Assembly: GCA_037044905.1 (NCBI GenBank)
Contig: JBAOKB010000159.1
Location: 248,001 to 312,000, forward strand
Direction: 5' to 3'
Source of the DNA: Hortaea werneckii
Lineage: Eukaryota > Ascomycota > Dothideomycetes > Mycosphaerellales > Teratosphaeriaceae
Length of the DNA: 64,000 nt
Shown one piece after another: positions 23,301 to 35,696 of the stretch. A model generated the notes under the pieces. The model did not search any database. It saw nothing but the letters and a program-made list of their open reading frames with translations, and was not told the origin of the DNA. Position numbers and translations under genes: made by a program. Within the stretch, counting starts at the first letter, position 1. Each line of letters opens with the position of its first letter.

Positions 23301-26255
23301 ATGTCGTCGAGAGCAGGGCGAGACTCGCGTTCCCAGACCTCATCGTCGGGCACAGGAACTACTTCTTCGCGCACCTCTCCTACTTCCACCCCCGCGCACC
23401 GTCCCACCATCCCATCCGGCCTCCGCTACTCCCATATGCCTCCCTCATCACCCGAAGACCAGCGACATCTACCGGTCACAGAAGGTGTAGCTGTAGAGCA
23501 GAATGGTATCCCACCGCATGCGCAGGACTACGCTTCGGTCAACGGGGATGTAGGAAACAGTGGTGGGCAGAGCGCCGCTGGAGAAGCGTCCAATGCCAAT
23601 GGCAACGAACCGGGCCAGACAGAAGAGACGGCGACGTTTCACATCCCCCATTTGCACAATTGCGGTGATGAGGGATGTAGTCACGGCAGCTTCTCACCAA
23701 GACCGAGGCTGGTGAGGGGATACGGGTCCTTTGCGACTTACAACACTGCAGCATCCGCCGAGTCAACAGGAGGGTATGGCGGCCCATACAACGCCCCGGC
23801 TGGAGCCTCGGGAATCGACGGCGTTCAAGGAGCCGTCGGCGACGCAATGACGGACGGCTTACTTGGTCAGCCGAGCAGGAAAAGCACGACACACCATCTT
23901 GCAAAGCAACATGGGGTGAAGAACACACGCTGGATGTACGTAGACCGACAGAACGAGCACCTTCATTTACCTCCCTGCAAAACGACTTCCCATACAAGAT
24001 CCAACCTGCCTGCTTCTGTCTTTCTAAATCAAATATGCTGATCTCTTTGTCAGGTACCTCTCCTACTACCTCCCTATCACCACCTGGCTTCCACAGTACC
24101 GGGCAAGTTACCTAACACGCGATCTGATTGCCGCCCTCACCATGAGCTCCTTCTATATCCCCATCTCACTCTCATACGCCTCTAACCTTGGCCATATCCC
24201 CCCAATCAACGGCCTCTACTCCTTCGTTTTCAATCCGCTGCTTTACGCCGTCCTGGGTACCTGTCCAACCATGGTCGTTGGCCCTGAAGCAGCTGGCTCT
24301 CTCCTCACAGGCGGCGTCGTAAAAGAGGCCATCAAGTCCGGCCGCCATAAGGACCACGAAGGTCTCAAGAACGCTCACGTAGCAGGCATGGTCACCGGTC
24401 TCGCCGGCGCCATCATTCTCGCCTCCGGTCTCTGCCGTCTGGGCTTCCTCGACTCGGTCCTCTCGCGTCCTTTCCTCCGAGGCTTCATTTCCGCCATCGG
24501 AATCGTGATCTTAGTCGACCAGCTGATCCCAGAAATGGGACTGGACACGGCAGCCGCGCACTCCGCATCCGCATCGCACGGAAGCTCATTGGATAAAATC
24601 GAGTTCCTCTTCCGACACGCCTACGAGGCCCACAGACTGACATGCATTGTCGCTTTCAGCACAATCGCCATCGTGCTCGTGCTAAGGGAGCTGAAGAAAC
24701 GCCTGCAGCCTAGATTCAACTGGGTGGCGTATATCCCCGATCGCTTCCTCGTCGTCGTCTTCTCCGCTCTCATCTGCTGGAAAAGCGGCTGGGATAAGCA
24801 AGGGCTGCAGATCCTCGGCGACATTCGATCGAAGACTACACCGTTTCTGCCGGAGAATCCGTTCGCAGGCCAGAATTTCCATCATGTGGATGACGCTTTC
24901 GGGACGAGCTTCGTTATTGCTTTGCTGGGATTCTTCGAGTCGTCGGTTGCGGCGAAAAGTCTGGGAACGAGCGCAGGCAAAAAGCCAAAGAAGGTCGTGA
25001 AGCAGGATGGGAAGGAAGAAGAGGAGGAGCCTGAAGGTATTAAGGGTATGTCTGTCTCGGCTAACCGCGAATTGGTGGCCCTTGGGGTCGCCAATCTGGT
25101 AGGCGGTGTGTTCATGGCTCTCCCGGCCTTTGGAGGGTACGGCAGGAGCAAAGTCAACGTCTCGACAGGAGGCATCACGCCCATGTCTTCCATTTTCCTC
25201 AGCCTGATTACAGTCATTTGCATCCTTTTTCTGCTCCCGTGGTTCTATTACATACCTGTAAGTCTTCCAGCTCATCATGAGATCGCGATAGGCAGAAATG
25301 CTAACGAGTATCTTCTGTCCTCTAGAAAGCAACGCTCTCAGCTATGATCTCAGTAGTGGCGTACTCCCTCATCGAAGAAGCACCGCACGATATCCACTTC
25401 TTCTACCGCATTGGCGGCTACTCGGAACTCTTCCTCATGTTCCTCATCTTCCTCACCACCTTCTTCTGGAACCTACGGATGGGTATTGCGGTGGGCATCG
25501 GGCTCTCCCTCCTCCGCCTCGTCCGGCACTCCGCTCGACCACGTATTCAAATCCTAGGCCGTCTCCCAGGGACTAGGGAGTTCGAGAACGCCGAATCGAT
25601 GGACGGCATGGGCGTCGAATTCGTCCCGCACTGTCTGATCGTGAAGATCCCGGAGCCGCTGACCTTCGCCAACACGGGATCCCTGAAGGATCGCCTACAG
25701 ACGGCTCGAAGACCATGGTACTGTGGATGCGCACCCGGCGCTGCCGAAAGTCAGGCGTGCGGAGCACAATCAGAACGTCATTTTCGATGTCCACGGCGTG
25801 ACGAGTTTGGATCCCGCAGCGGCGCAGGTGCTATTAGAGATCGTGGAGCAGTATGTCGAAAGAGGGACTAGAGTGTTCTTCAGCCGCGTGCCGGGGAAGA
25901 AAGGGGAGGTGTGGAGGTTGTTAAACGTCACGGGGATCGTGGAGCTCTGTGGCGGCGAGCGACACTTCCTCCGATCGGTCGACGAAGCATTGCGGGCGAC
26001 GGAGAGAGCGAGTACGTTGGAGATCGATGAAGCAGAGGAGGCCATGGTCAATGATACCTTCGAACGGAGGGAGGTGAGCAAGGCGACCCTGTGCTTGCTA
26101 TCCAGGAAAGAATGAAGGGGAATAACCTCGAAGGACCCTTCGGTGGCGATGGAAGTGGGAGTCAAGATTCGAGCAGTCGGTCTTCTGCTGCGGCTGCTGC
26201 TGCTACAGAGCGCGATCCTTTGATCAGTCACCAGCAGAATGGATATGGGAGCTAA
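23301..26255 (+). CDS. SulP/SLC26-family anion (sulfate) transporter with STAS domain
   Basis: The start is the ATG at 23301 (MSSRAGRDSRSQTSSSGTGT). A long Ser/Gly-rich cytosolic N-terminus contains HLHNCGDEGCSHG, then the SulP core begins after intron 1 (23936-24055). The signature region reads YASNLGHIPPINGLYSFVFN and MVVGPEAAGS, followed by about ten further hydrophobic segments and a conserved block ALPAFGGYGRSKVN. Intron 2 is 25258-25325. The cytosolic C-terminus has a STAS domain (VIFDVHGVTSLDPAAAQVLL), the regulatory module of these transporters. The frame jumps near 24058, 25694 and 26084. With the last one repaired the protein runs past the first stop (26115) and ends at 26255 in GDPVLAIQERMKG...HQQNGYGS. 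Substrate and membrane cannot be told; yeast relatives include both plasma-membrane sulfate and vacuolar carriers. Confidence 0.87.
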
Positions 26256-26623
26256 GCTGATCTTATACATATACAGAAGTACATATACAAGTAATTACGC
26301 AGTCAGCACAGGGTCAGGTGGCGGCTGACATGCATGGTGAAGTCGCACCTTCCTGTCACCTTATCTATCTCGAGCTGTTCGGCTGTAGGTGGTTAATGTA
26401 AGCTTGCAGCTGTCTTGTGCAATTTATTCAGCCCGGGGCTGAAAGGTAAGCAAGACGTGCATATGCGCCCTTCGAAAACTTCATACCAGCGGATTATCCA
26501 CGTTGTAGGTCGAAAGCTATCAAAGAGCCTTGCGAAAAGCAACAGAAAGAGGAAGAAGAAATTGAAGAAGACAACATCCAGTGTCAACCCAGGTCTCCCC
26601 TAACCGCCCCCAACGAGCAACTC
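26256..26623. other. Intergenic region
   Basis: Short tandem gap on the plus strand, serving as 3' region of the SulP gene and promoter of the P450. Nothing recognisable. Confidence 0.5.
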
Positions 26624-28557
26624 ATGGCAACCCTCCCAACAACCCTCACGGCCACCGCCCTCGCCCTCCTCGTCCTCTTCCTCCTAACCAAAACCCTCTT
26701 TCCCCGCCGCAAACACCCCCATCCCCTCCCCCCAGGACCCCCAGGCCTGCCCCTCCTCGGCAACCTCTTCGACCTCCCACCCACCACAGGCGCCCAGCCG
26801 GAGTACCTCCACTGGCTCGCACACAAAAACCGCTATGGACCTATCAGCAGTATCAAGGTCCTGGGCCAGACGATGGTGATTATTCACGATCGGGGGATTG
26901 CGGGGGAAGTATTGGAGAGGAAGGCGGGGGTGAGTGCTGGGAGGCCGGGGCTGAAGTTTGCTTTTGATATGTAAGAGTGGAATTTTTCTTTTTCTCTCCA
27001 CTTTTCTGTTGATTCTGAGGTTGACGATAAAGTTGTCGATTCATACTGTGTTCTTTACCGTGAAGCTTGTTTCTCACGCCTTCTTCTTAAACATGTCCCC
27101 TTCCCTTTTCGTCTTTCCGTCCTTTTTAGAGAACAGAGCTGGGACTGGGGAGGCTTATGCTCGTTGGCCCTCCACTTTTTAACCTTGACCTGGATTGCGT
27201 TGAGGAGGCTTGATGTTTCTGGAATCTTCAACGTGGCTGATGCGAAACTACACAGGATAGGCTGGAAGGACATCCTTGCCGGCCTACCATACGGCCAAGG
27301 CCATCGACTGTACCGCAAGTATGCACACCAGCAGCTCGGCACCAAGGGGACCATTGCGAAGTATGAGGGGCTACAGCAGGCGGCCGTGCAAAGGCTTCTA
27401 GGGTCATTGCTAAGGGATCAGGGAAAGAATCTGAATCGGTACCTGAAAACGTACTTTTCCCCCGCCCCTTGGCCCCCTTTCCATTCCGAAGCTCCGCTAA
27501 CAGAGAGGATCCGGGGGAACTGTCCAGTGAGGTAGCCGAAGTCATCATCAAGATAACGTACGGATACGAGATCGAACGGGAGAAACCCGACCCTTACCTC
27601 CAAGCGGTCGAGCGTGCTCTACAACAAATTAGCGACGCAGCGTCCCCGGCAAATGGGCGGTGGACATCTTCCCTTTCCTAGAATACCTCCCGGAATTCCT
27701 CGCCCTCTTCAAACGCACAGCGCGAGAATGGCGAGCAACCCTCATGGAAGTCGTGAACGAACCTTACGCCTTCTCCAAAAAGAACCTAACACAAAAAAAG
27801 TCCGCGACTCCTTCGTCGCGCGAGCAATCAAGCAAGCAGAAACGGAAACCGGTCTCGGACCGGAAGAGGACCACGCGATCAAATGGACAGCGGCATCACT
27901 CTACACCGGGGGGCAGACACCTCCGTCTCAACACTCGAAGCCTTCTTCCTAGCCATGAGCCTATACCCATCCGTACAACAAAAAGCGCAAGCAGAGCTAG
28001 ACAAGCTCCTCGGTTCCCAACCCCTCAGACTCCCCACGCCCGCCGACCGGCCTAACCTCCCCTATCTCAACGCCTTAGTGGAAGAAGCCCAGCGCTGGCA
28101 CCCGATCACGCCGATGGGACTGCCGCACACGACGTCCTCAGACCTCCTGCTCGCTTCCTACGGATACCATATCCCGGCGGGAACCATCATCATGCCGGGG
28201 ATCTGGTGGATGACGCGGGATCCGGCGACGTATCACAGCGCGGAGGAGTTCAAGCCGGAGAGGTTCCTTGCACCGTACTGTGAGCCGCTGGCGACGGAGG
28301 TGACGTTTGGGTTTGGGAGGCGAGTGTGTCCCGGGAGGGTGTTGGCGGATTCGACGTTGTTTGGGACGTTTGCGGCGGTGTTGATGTGTTTTGATGTTGG
28401 GAAGGTGAAGGGGGACGAGGAGGGGATTGGTGGAGGCGTTGAGGAGCCGGAACATGGCTTTCTGCCCGGTGCCATCGCTCGACCGACGGCGTTTGGGGTG
28501 AGGATTGTGCCGCGGAGTGAGGCGCATAGGAGGTTGATTGAGGGCTTTCAGGGGTAG
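26624..28557 (+). CDS. Cytochrome P450 monooxygenase (CYP64/OrdA-like architecture)
   Basis: The start at 26624 gives a membrane anchor (TALALLVLFLLTKTLFPRRK) followed by the proline-rich hinge LPPGPPGLPLLGNLFDLPP. One 285-nt intron (26971-27255) rejoins as FDM|IGWKDILAGLPYG. The I-helix oxygen-activation motif reads TGGADTSVST, the K-helix ExxR is EEAQRW, the PERF motif is KPERFL, and the heme loop is FGFGRRVCPGRVLAD with its cysteine ligand. These microsomal enzymes oxidise lipophilic substrates with a P450 reductase; no substrate can be inferred. The coding frame slips four times after the intron (about 27457, 27650, 27796 and 27912), every time by one missing base, at runs such as A7 and G6. 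With four bases restored the protein is complete. No secondary-metabolite backbone gene is nearby. Confidence 0.88.
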
Positions 28558-28655
28558 GGTTTGGGATGGGATGGGGGACTGTGAGATGAATGTGTGTGAT
28601 GCGCTAAATTGTATGCTATCTGTCCCTCGTTGCCACTGGCGGAAGCACCCATTGT

Positions 28656-31393
28656 CTATGAAGTGTAAGAATTATAAATTATGCCCTGGGCGCTGAGACT
28701 CTTGTAGTCGTCTGCAATTAAATATCCCGGCCCGTCGTAAAACCACGCGTACCTAGGGAAAGATATGATTAGTTTCAATTTGTCGCAGATGAGGACAGTG
28801 TAGCATCACACAATGGAGCGAGACAAGCAAATGAGGCAAAGAAAATGATCGCGAATTGAGGGAACTTACCGTTCAACATAATCCTGCTCATCCAACCACG
28901 TCACCGCCTGCTTCAAGAACCCCTGAACCTGCGCCTCAGTAGGCACGCCCTCCGAATAATCGTACCCAAACTCCGTCAACCAGATAGGCTTCCCGTACCG
29001 CTCATACGCCTGCTGGACATAGCTCTGCAAGTAGCCAAAAGCATACATATTCGCGTACCAATGGATGGCGATAAAATCGATGGTGCAGTCCGTACAGTTG
29101 CCTATGAACTGGTCCAGCCATTCGAAACCGGAACCCGCGTTCGTCACGCCGGGGGAGCCGAGCCGGACGGTCCCTGCGAAGGGCTCGATGGATGCTTGCC
29201 AGACGGTGACGGCTTCGGCGACGCTCATGCAGGCGGATGCCCCTCGAAACAGGCATCGGGTTCGTTGAAGCCGAGGACGGCAGTTGCGCCGAGGTCGATT
29301 TCCTTTCGCACGTTGTCGGCCCAGATGCTGGTCAGAGATGATGCGCCGGAGTAGAGGAGCGGTACGAAGTCGATGGCGGGGTTGTATTTGCAGGTCACGC
29401 TCGCGTCTGAGTAGCGGGAGGAGAACCAGTTGTAGCCCCATGAGACTTGGGAGTTCTGGCCGGAGAGGGACCATTGCTGGGTGTAGTTGTCGTTGGTGAA
29501 GCAGAGTCCCCGCTTGCCATCGTTGACTTCGGGTGGGGATAGGTATGTAGGTGAGGCGCAGGCCGAGGAGCTGATTGTTGAGATGCTTGACAAGGCCATG
29601 GTGGACGAAGTGGATGGGACGACTGGTGATGAGGTGAGGTACAATGGGAGAGTGGATGTTGAAGTAGACGAAGTGCTGCTTTTATCAGTCGTTGGAGAAT
29701 AAGTGGATCTGGCGGCGAAGAACTCATCATGAGAGCGCTACTCATGGCAGAATCAGAAGAACTTGCTGTCGTCTGCGCTATGGACGAGGATTGACTTATT
29801 GTCCCAGCCAACGAACTTGTGCTTGAGGTCATAATTTTGGAGGATTGGCTCGTTGATTCCACTGTAGTAGAAATGATATCAGAAGAGGAGACCGTACCAG
29901 ACGGTTGCAAGCTGCTGGGCAGTGATAGGGAGGGGCTTTCCGAGCTTGCCGGCGAGAACTGACCACTTTCGGATGACACTGCACTCGTTGCAGAAGACGC
30001 TGTCATGCTATATTGCCCCGTCGAACCGGCAGATTGGGAAGGTGATGTGGGGTTCGTATCATTAGTTGCGATTGGACTGATTGAGCTAGGGCTACTCAAT
30101 ACCGTCTCCGTTAAGGATTGCGTGGTATCCACCGAAGTAGCTCTAGCACTCGTAGAGGAGGTTATAGAAGCTGAGATATCATCGGGGTTTCCAGTTATTC
30201 GTCCAGTAAGGATGGCAGTATCAGGCACACTGGTAGGGGACTGTTGCATTGTGGGGACCACTGTGCTACCCGTCTGGGTCTCGCCACCTGGGTTGACAGT
30301 GCCATTGAACCTTGCAACATTATAGCCAACCCTGCTACCGATCAAGCGGACAGAACCACTGATAGAGCTGTACAAGAGGCAATTGTCGCCGATGGACGCT
30401 GCTGCTTGACACGCCGGAGTCTCGTCGCAAGATTCCAGGCAAGCAATAAACGTACTCTCATCGTCAACAGCTGGTTCTTGACGTGAACGTAAGCGATAGT
30501 CAATAGCGCCTTCCTCGATCGTCCTTCCCGTCAAATCTATATCACACTCGACGGAATAGGTTTGACCAGCAGAGTCTGTGTACGGTTGACCACAGATCGG
30601 CTCGGCTACAGGGCCTGTGGAAGGTGTGCTCACAATTGAAGACGATGTAGCCGTCGTGCTCAAATATGGAGAAGGGCTCAAAGTTGATGTCTCAGAATAG
30701 GCCGGTGGATTGGAGGGTAAAGAGGGCGAGCTTGTAGATGTAGCTACTGTGGAGGAGACCGAACTGCTGGAGATTGTCGTGCTCGAAACTACGGTAGAGG
30801 TTGCAACACTGATGATTGCAGTGCTAGACCTTGCAGAGCTTGAACTTGGAGTGCTCAAGATCGCAATAGACGAAGCTGCGCTGCTTGAAGCCTGGATGCT
30901 AGGACTTGGATAGTCAGAGATTAACGCGCTTGAAGTCGGGACGATAGTCGAAGTCGTTTCCAAACCGGTGCTCGAAGGCGTGGGACTTGTGCTAAGCGAA
31001 CCGGTTGAAATGCTGCTCGATGAAACAAGCACGGAGGACGGAGCGACACTGGAGCTTGTACGTGTACTGGTAGGACTGCCCAGGACTGGCACGCTTGAGC
31101 TGCCTATGGAGAGCGTGCTAGCCACAGATGTAGTAGCGCTCTGTAAGGCGCTGGACAGCGTCGAGCTGAGATCCGATGTCGTTCCATCCTCTCCTGCAAC
31201 ACTGCTACTTGAAATGTACTTTGCAGGCTCTGGCTGTAGGCTGAGGGGATGGAAAGGGATGCCACGCTCCTTGAAGTTGAAGAGAGCCTTGAATAAGATG
31301 CCGAACAGCCGTCGATCTTTTCGTGACCGTCACGATGAGTTGAGCGCGTGCAACGGCGAGCAAAGCAAAGGCGTACCACGCGGACTCCCTCAT
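28656..31393 (-). CDS. Ser/Thr-rich wall protein with PAN/apple-like module fused to a C-terminal GH128 glucanase domain
   Basis: The ATG at 31393 gives a signal peptide (MRESAWYAFALLAVARAQ). A Ser/Thr-rich stalk follows, then a cysteine module (ICGQPYTDSAGQTYSVECDI, FIACLESCDETPACQAAASI, DNCLLYSSISGS) like that of the gene at 1-1208. A second long Ser/Thr stalk leads to a GH128 domain of about 240 residues: VSWGYNWFSSRYSD, DFVPLLYSG, LGFNEPDACFEG (proton-donor Glu in NEPD), FIAIHWYANMYAFGY and IWLTEFGYDYSEG (nucleophile Glu in TEFGY). A 117-nt intron (28753-28869) precedes a last exon ending QGIIYNSYTS. GH128 enzymes cleave beta-1,3-glucan, and relatives such as fission yeast Asl1 are wall-associated. 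Frame jumps occur near 31305, 29713 and 29241. The stalks suggest a wall-anchored or surface-displayed enzyme that remodels or binds glucan. Confidence 0.85.
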
Positions 31394-32404
31394 AGCTGAA
31401 ATTCAACCCAGTGGTCGTCTGATCCTAGGAAGGGATTGCTTAAAGCCTGCGGAGACGGGTCGAGGTTGGCTGAGAGGGACGTGAAGTCGAGCGCTGCTGT
31501 CGAAGACATTGGACATGCTTCTGGGTCGCGCTCAGCAAGCAACGCATGGTTCTTGTTGTTGAGGTGTGGATATTGCCGCATTCCTCGGTGACGGTCCGGT
31601 GGGATGGAAGCTTTTGAACATGATGAAGAATTCCAAGAGCGCGCCTCATCTTGGGAAGCCTAGAGCAAGCCTACCTTTCCTTGCTAACCCGAATACTGGC
31701 CATGTTTACTTACCTCTTCCCACTCGCGCGGGTTCTTGAATATGGGGCATTCTCAAGGTCTTGCCGTTGTTCTTTGGAGCATGTCCGGTGCTCATCGCGG
31801 TCCTTCTCCACGCGTTTGAAGTAGGCATTTCAAGCCGGTGGAATTGACTATCCACATCATCAAGCATCGTATTGCAGACTCTGAGCACATTGCGCACCTC
31901 CTACAGGCAAGAAAGGACGTCGTTGCGGCTGTATAGAGCAGAAGACAGATAGATGTAGCCGGTCATTTTGGAGTAATTCATTACACCGATTTCGGCTGAG
32001 GTCCGTGTGAATCTCGTCCGGGACCGCAACGGCAACCCCTCATCTGAAATGCAAGCACTCTACCCCTCGCCGTCCTTGGACTTTCTACTCGACTTCACCC
32101 TTGCAAGAGCTGTATCGCGTCGAATGCCACGGTATAGCAAAAGCTCTTTGACGACCTTACCAAGGTTAATGTCATGTCGTGCAGGCAGCAAATGGGTTTT
32201 GGCCAAAATGCAACTATTGATAGTCTGTGGTCAAGATCGCACATGATGGTAGCGCAGAACTGAGTTGACCGAGGTCCCTTCTCCACTCCTCGCAATGTGA
32301 GGTTCACGAAAGAGTATATCAACTTTCTCGATCTTCTGACGACGTTGCACCTCGACGATTTTCGATTTCACCAAGGCAATCAGACCCGAGTTAATCTATT
32401 CATC
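31394..32404. other. Divergent intergenic region
   Basis: About 1 kb holding the promoters of the GH128 gene and the thiolase-like gene. Several short open frames on both strands, none with family resemblance; no repeats noticed. Confidence 0.5.
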
Positions 32405-34772
32405 ATGAGCGTGCCCCCAGAAACCCCCGTCATCATTGGCGTTGGAGACGTGGTGAATCGGTCCAAGAAAATCGAACATGCTATCGAACCTCTAGGCCTG
32501 ATCGTGGAAGCGATACAAAAGCACTTACCGACACATCATTAAGTCCAACAGCATCAGCGAAATTGAAGAATAGTATCGACAGCCTAGATGTAGTCCGGAG
32601 CTGGACATGGCCCTATCCCGATTTACCAGGATCGATCGCCGAACGCCTCGGAATCGATCCAAAACGGAGACACTACAGCGAGCATGGCGGGAACCAGCCT
32701 GCGTTATTACTCGACGAAGCGGCACGCAGAGTGTCGAAGGGAGAGAATCAAGTCGCTGTAGTCACAGGTGGCGAGCCTTAGCTTCCCGTAAGCCCTCACA
32801 ATTCCCACATTTACGAAAAGGAAAAGCAAACAACAAACCACTGACAATCACCCACAGTGGTCGCCTGCGCTAACGCCAAACGCCTCCCGCCACCCGGCTG
32901 GACCAAGCCCGCCGAAGACGTGAACAAAGTCTTCTCGCCCACGACCCGCGAGCTCCAACCTAGTGTGTTCCCTCATCTTCTCTCCAACATTAGCCCCTAC
33001 TAACCCACCTTCACCCTCCCGCACGGAGGGTCCATAGACCTCGGATCAAAACACCACATCGGAAATCCCATCCACATCTACCCCTTATACGAGAACGGCT
33101 TCCGGGCGTACCGGAACCAGAGTCTGCGCGAGAACCATGCGGAGTCCGCGGCGATGTATGCGGAGTTCGCCAAAATCGCGGCGGGGAATCCGTATGCGTG
33201 GAATTATGGGACCACGCCGGAGAGTGCGGAGACAATTGGGGAAGTGTCGGCGGGGCGGAATCGGATGATTTGTTTTCCCTGTAAGTTGTTGGATTTTTAT
33301 TATGAGTGGTTGGACGGTTTTGGGGGGGTTGTTCTTGGGAAAGGAGGCGTGGTGAGAAAGAAATTGGAAAGGAAAAGAGCGGGGTTGTGAGAGAGAGAGA
33401 GAAAAGAATTGCTGACTTTTGAGGTTATGGCAATACCAGATCCCATGCTCATGAACGCCTTCAACAACGTCAACCTCGCCGCGGCATGCATCGTGACTTC
33501 GGCGGGCTTCGCGCGCGACCTCGGCGTCGCTGAGGAGAAATGGGTATTTCCGCTCGGTGGCGCGGGGACGAGGGATAGTTATGATTGTGAGTTACAGACA
33601 TTCCCCAACCCGCCTTTTGCCTTCGCCTTTTTTTTTTCTTTTTTGCGCCACGTCCTCCTCTGTTTAAATATTGTCTCAGGGGTAAAACTGACCATAATTA
33701 AAAAGTCTGGCAACGTCCGACCTTCTGGTGGAGTCCCGCCATTTCCCGCTCCCTCGACGCCGGGCTGCAAGTCTCCGGGATCAAGAAGGAAGATGTGGAT
33801 CTTTATGATCTCTACTCGTAAGTCATTCATTCCACCACCACCACCACCACCACCACCACCCCACCACAAACTCCTCCATTCCCCACCAAAACCCCCCCTT
33901 GAAACACCTTCCAAAAAAAAAAAACCCCCCAAACCCCGCACCAACCAACTAACATTCTTTCTTTTTCTTTTGGGAAAGATGTTTCCCCATCGTCCCCAAA
34001 CTAGCCAGCCAGCACCTCAACCTCCCCTTCCCCAGCACCAACGACCCATCACGCCAACCCCTCACCCTCCTCGGCGGCCTGACCTCCTTCGGCGGCGCGG
34101 GGAACAATTACTCCCTGCACGCCATCACGGAGATGACGCGACGACTGCGCAGCAACGGCAGCAACGCTGGCAAAGAAAAAGGAAAGACAGAGGGGAAGAG
34201 GAAAACAGGTCTCGTCCTCGCGAACGGCGGGTGGGTCACTTATCAGCATGTTGTCTGTCTTTCAAATCATCCACGACGACAGGAGGGAGGAGGAGGAGGA
34301 GGGGGAGTCTATCCCCCGCAAGCCCCGCTACCGGCAGAGGTAAACGACGTGCAGGTGCCGCGGGTGCAGGAGGAAGTCGAGGGGGAGGCGACGGTGGAGG
34401 TATGTTTCTTTTTTTCACTTCTCCCTCCCATACCTTTTCCGCCACTTTTCCTTTTTCCTTTTTTCCTTTTTCCTTTTTTTGGTTTTATTTTTATTCTACC
34501 TCTTAGAGCTTACCCCCGGCCTTCCACAGACATACACCCTCGAATACACCCGCGAAAACCAACCCCACCGGGGCCACATCGTCGGACGCCTGAAAGCGAA
34601 CGGCGCACGGTTCATCGCGAACCATGCGGATGCGCGGACGCTGGCGGAGTTGGGGAGTTGGGAGCGGGAACCGATTGGACGGAGTGGGTATGTCAGAAGG
34701 AGTGAGGATGGGAGGAATGTGTTTAGTTTGTTTGGAGATGGAGGCGGGACGAGGGGGAGCGGGAAGCTTTGA
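32405..34772 (+). CDS. Thiolase-like protein (acetyl-CoA acetyltransferase superfamily, TLP1 type)
   Basis: Seven exons: 32405-32787, 32858-32962, 33038-33280, 33440-33586, 33706-33817, 33979-34399 and 34530-34772, giving about 551 residues. The N-terminus PVIIGVGDVVNRS and ALVTGGEALAS-type strand, the glycine-rich GGLTSFGGAGNNYSLHAI and the final RGHIVGRLKANGARFIANHA tail are characteristic of the thiolase-like protein type 1 family with its extra C-terminal domain. Members use a thiolase fold, but their reaction is poorly defined and is probably an acyl-CoA conversion. Introns 5 and 6 are low-complexity, with a CCA repeat and a pyrimidine tract. Two one-base losses, near 32519 and 32774, break exon 1; repairing them restores AIQKALTDTSLS and TGGEALAS. 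Signal peptide and PTS1 are absent (the protein ends GSGKL), though a degenerate peroxisomal signal cannot be excluded. Confidence 0.85.
33834..33862 (+). repeat. (CCA)n microsatellite inside an intron
   Basis: CCA trinucleotide run within intron 5 of the thiolase-like gene, followed by A- and C-homopolymers up to about 33940. Confidence 0.85.
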
Positions 34773-35041
34773 GAGGTGGGTGTGGGGAGGGGGAAAGACG
34801 GGGGAAGGGGAGGAAGAGGCGAAGAGGGGAACGCAGAGGGAGAGTACAGCCTAGGCCGCGTGAGCAGGCCCTCGTTGCAACGGAATTCGACATCGATAGG
34901 TCCATTGAAGGCGGACATCTAAAAGAGGCACATCTATCGCCGCCTGCTCTAAAACAACGCAGCAACATCTCATTGTCGTTCCCACTCCTCTCTCTTTCCT
35001 CAAAACAGCTCCCCTATCCCCAAACTCACCACCACACCCAC

Positions 35042-35696
35042 TCAAACCCCATCCCTCAAAACCTTCGTCCTGCCCAGTGCCAAATCCTCCAAATCCTGTC
35101 CATCAACCCTCAACCCAACCCAATCCTCCTGTCTCTTCGCGCCAAGACTATCATAGAACTCCAAACTGGGCGTATTCCAACGGAGACAAGTCCAATCGAG
35201 GCGGGCGCCGCCGATCCGACAGCACTCCTGCGCCAGGGCCTGGATGAGCATCTTGCCGTACCCGCGCTTGCGGTACTGGGGCCGGACGTAGAGGTCTTCG
35301 AGGTAGACGCCGGGCTTGGAGCGCCAGGTCGAGTAGTTGTTGAAGTACATGGCCATGCCGGCGATGGCGGAGGGGTGGTCGGCGGGGTCGGTTGGTGAGG
35401 AGGGGAGGCGGAGGAGGAGGGTTTTGGCGTAGCCCGGGTTGGTGTGGGGTTGGGTGGAGCTGGCCGGGGATGGGGCGAAGGTGAGGGTGCGCAGGAGGGA
35501 TTCCTCGGTCGCTTCGACTTTGTCTTCGGCGTGTTCGTAGGCGGCGAGTTCTTTGATCATGGTCAGGATGGCGGGGATGTCTGGGTGGGTGGGAAGGTTA
35601 GCGTGGTTCGTGTTGGAGGGGAAGGGAGGGTAGGTGGGGGTGGGACGGACCATCGACTGTCGCCATTGTGACAGAGGGTTTGGTGGGGTCTGCCAT
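35042..35696 (-). CDS. GNAT-family N-acetyltransferase (diamine acetyltransferase-like)
   Basis: Two exons, 35696-35651 and 35580-35042, give 194 residues beginning MADPTKPSVTMATVDDIPAI. The intron (70 nt) is inferred from a CTAAC branch site and a CCACCCAG acceptor; its donor is the less common GTCCGT, and the phase fits exactly. The fold's hallmarks are present: the first helix AILTMIKELAAYEHAEDKVE, the strand PGVYLEDLYVRPQYRKRGYG with the acetyl-CoA pyrophosphate loop RKRGYG, then LDWTCLRWNTPSLEFYDSLG. This LEDLYV...CxxWN..xxFYxxxGA pattern is that of spermidine/spermine and thialysine acetyltransferases, which acetylate small amines in the cytosol. An unspliced reading starting at 35653 would lack the conserved ATxDDIPAIL opening. 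No frame break. Confidence 0.87.

Noticed and set aside
23301..34772. Secondary-metabolite cluster around the P450, transporter, thiolase-like and DUF1772 genes
   Set aside because: There is no polyketide synthase, peptide synthetase, terpene cyclase or prenyltransferase. The thiolase-like protein is not a ketosynthase, and the DUF1772 gene is about 24 kb away from the P450.
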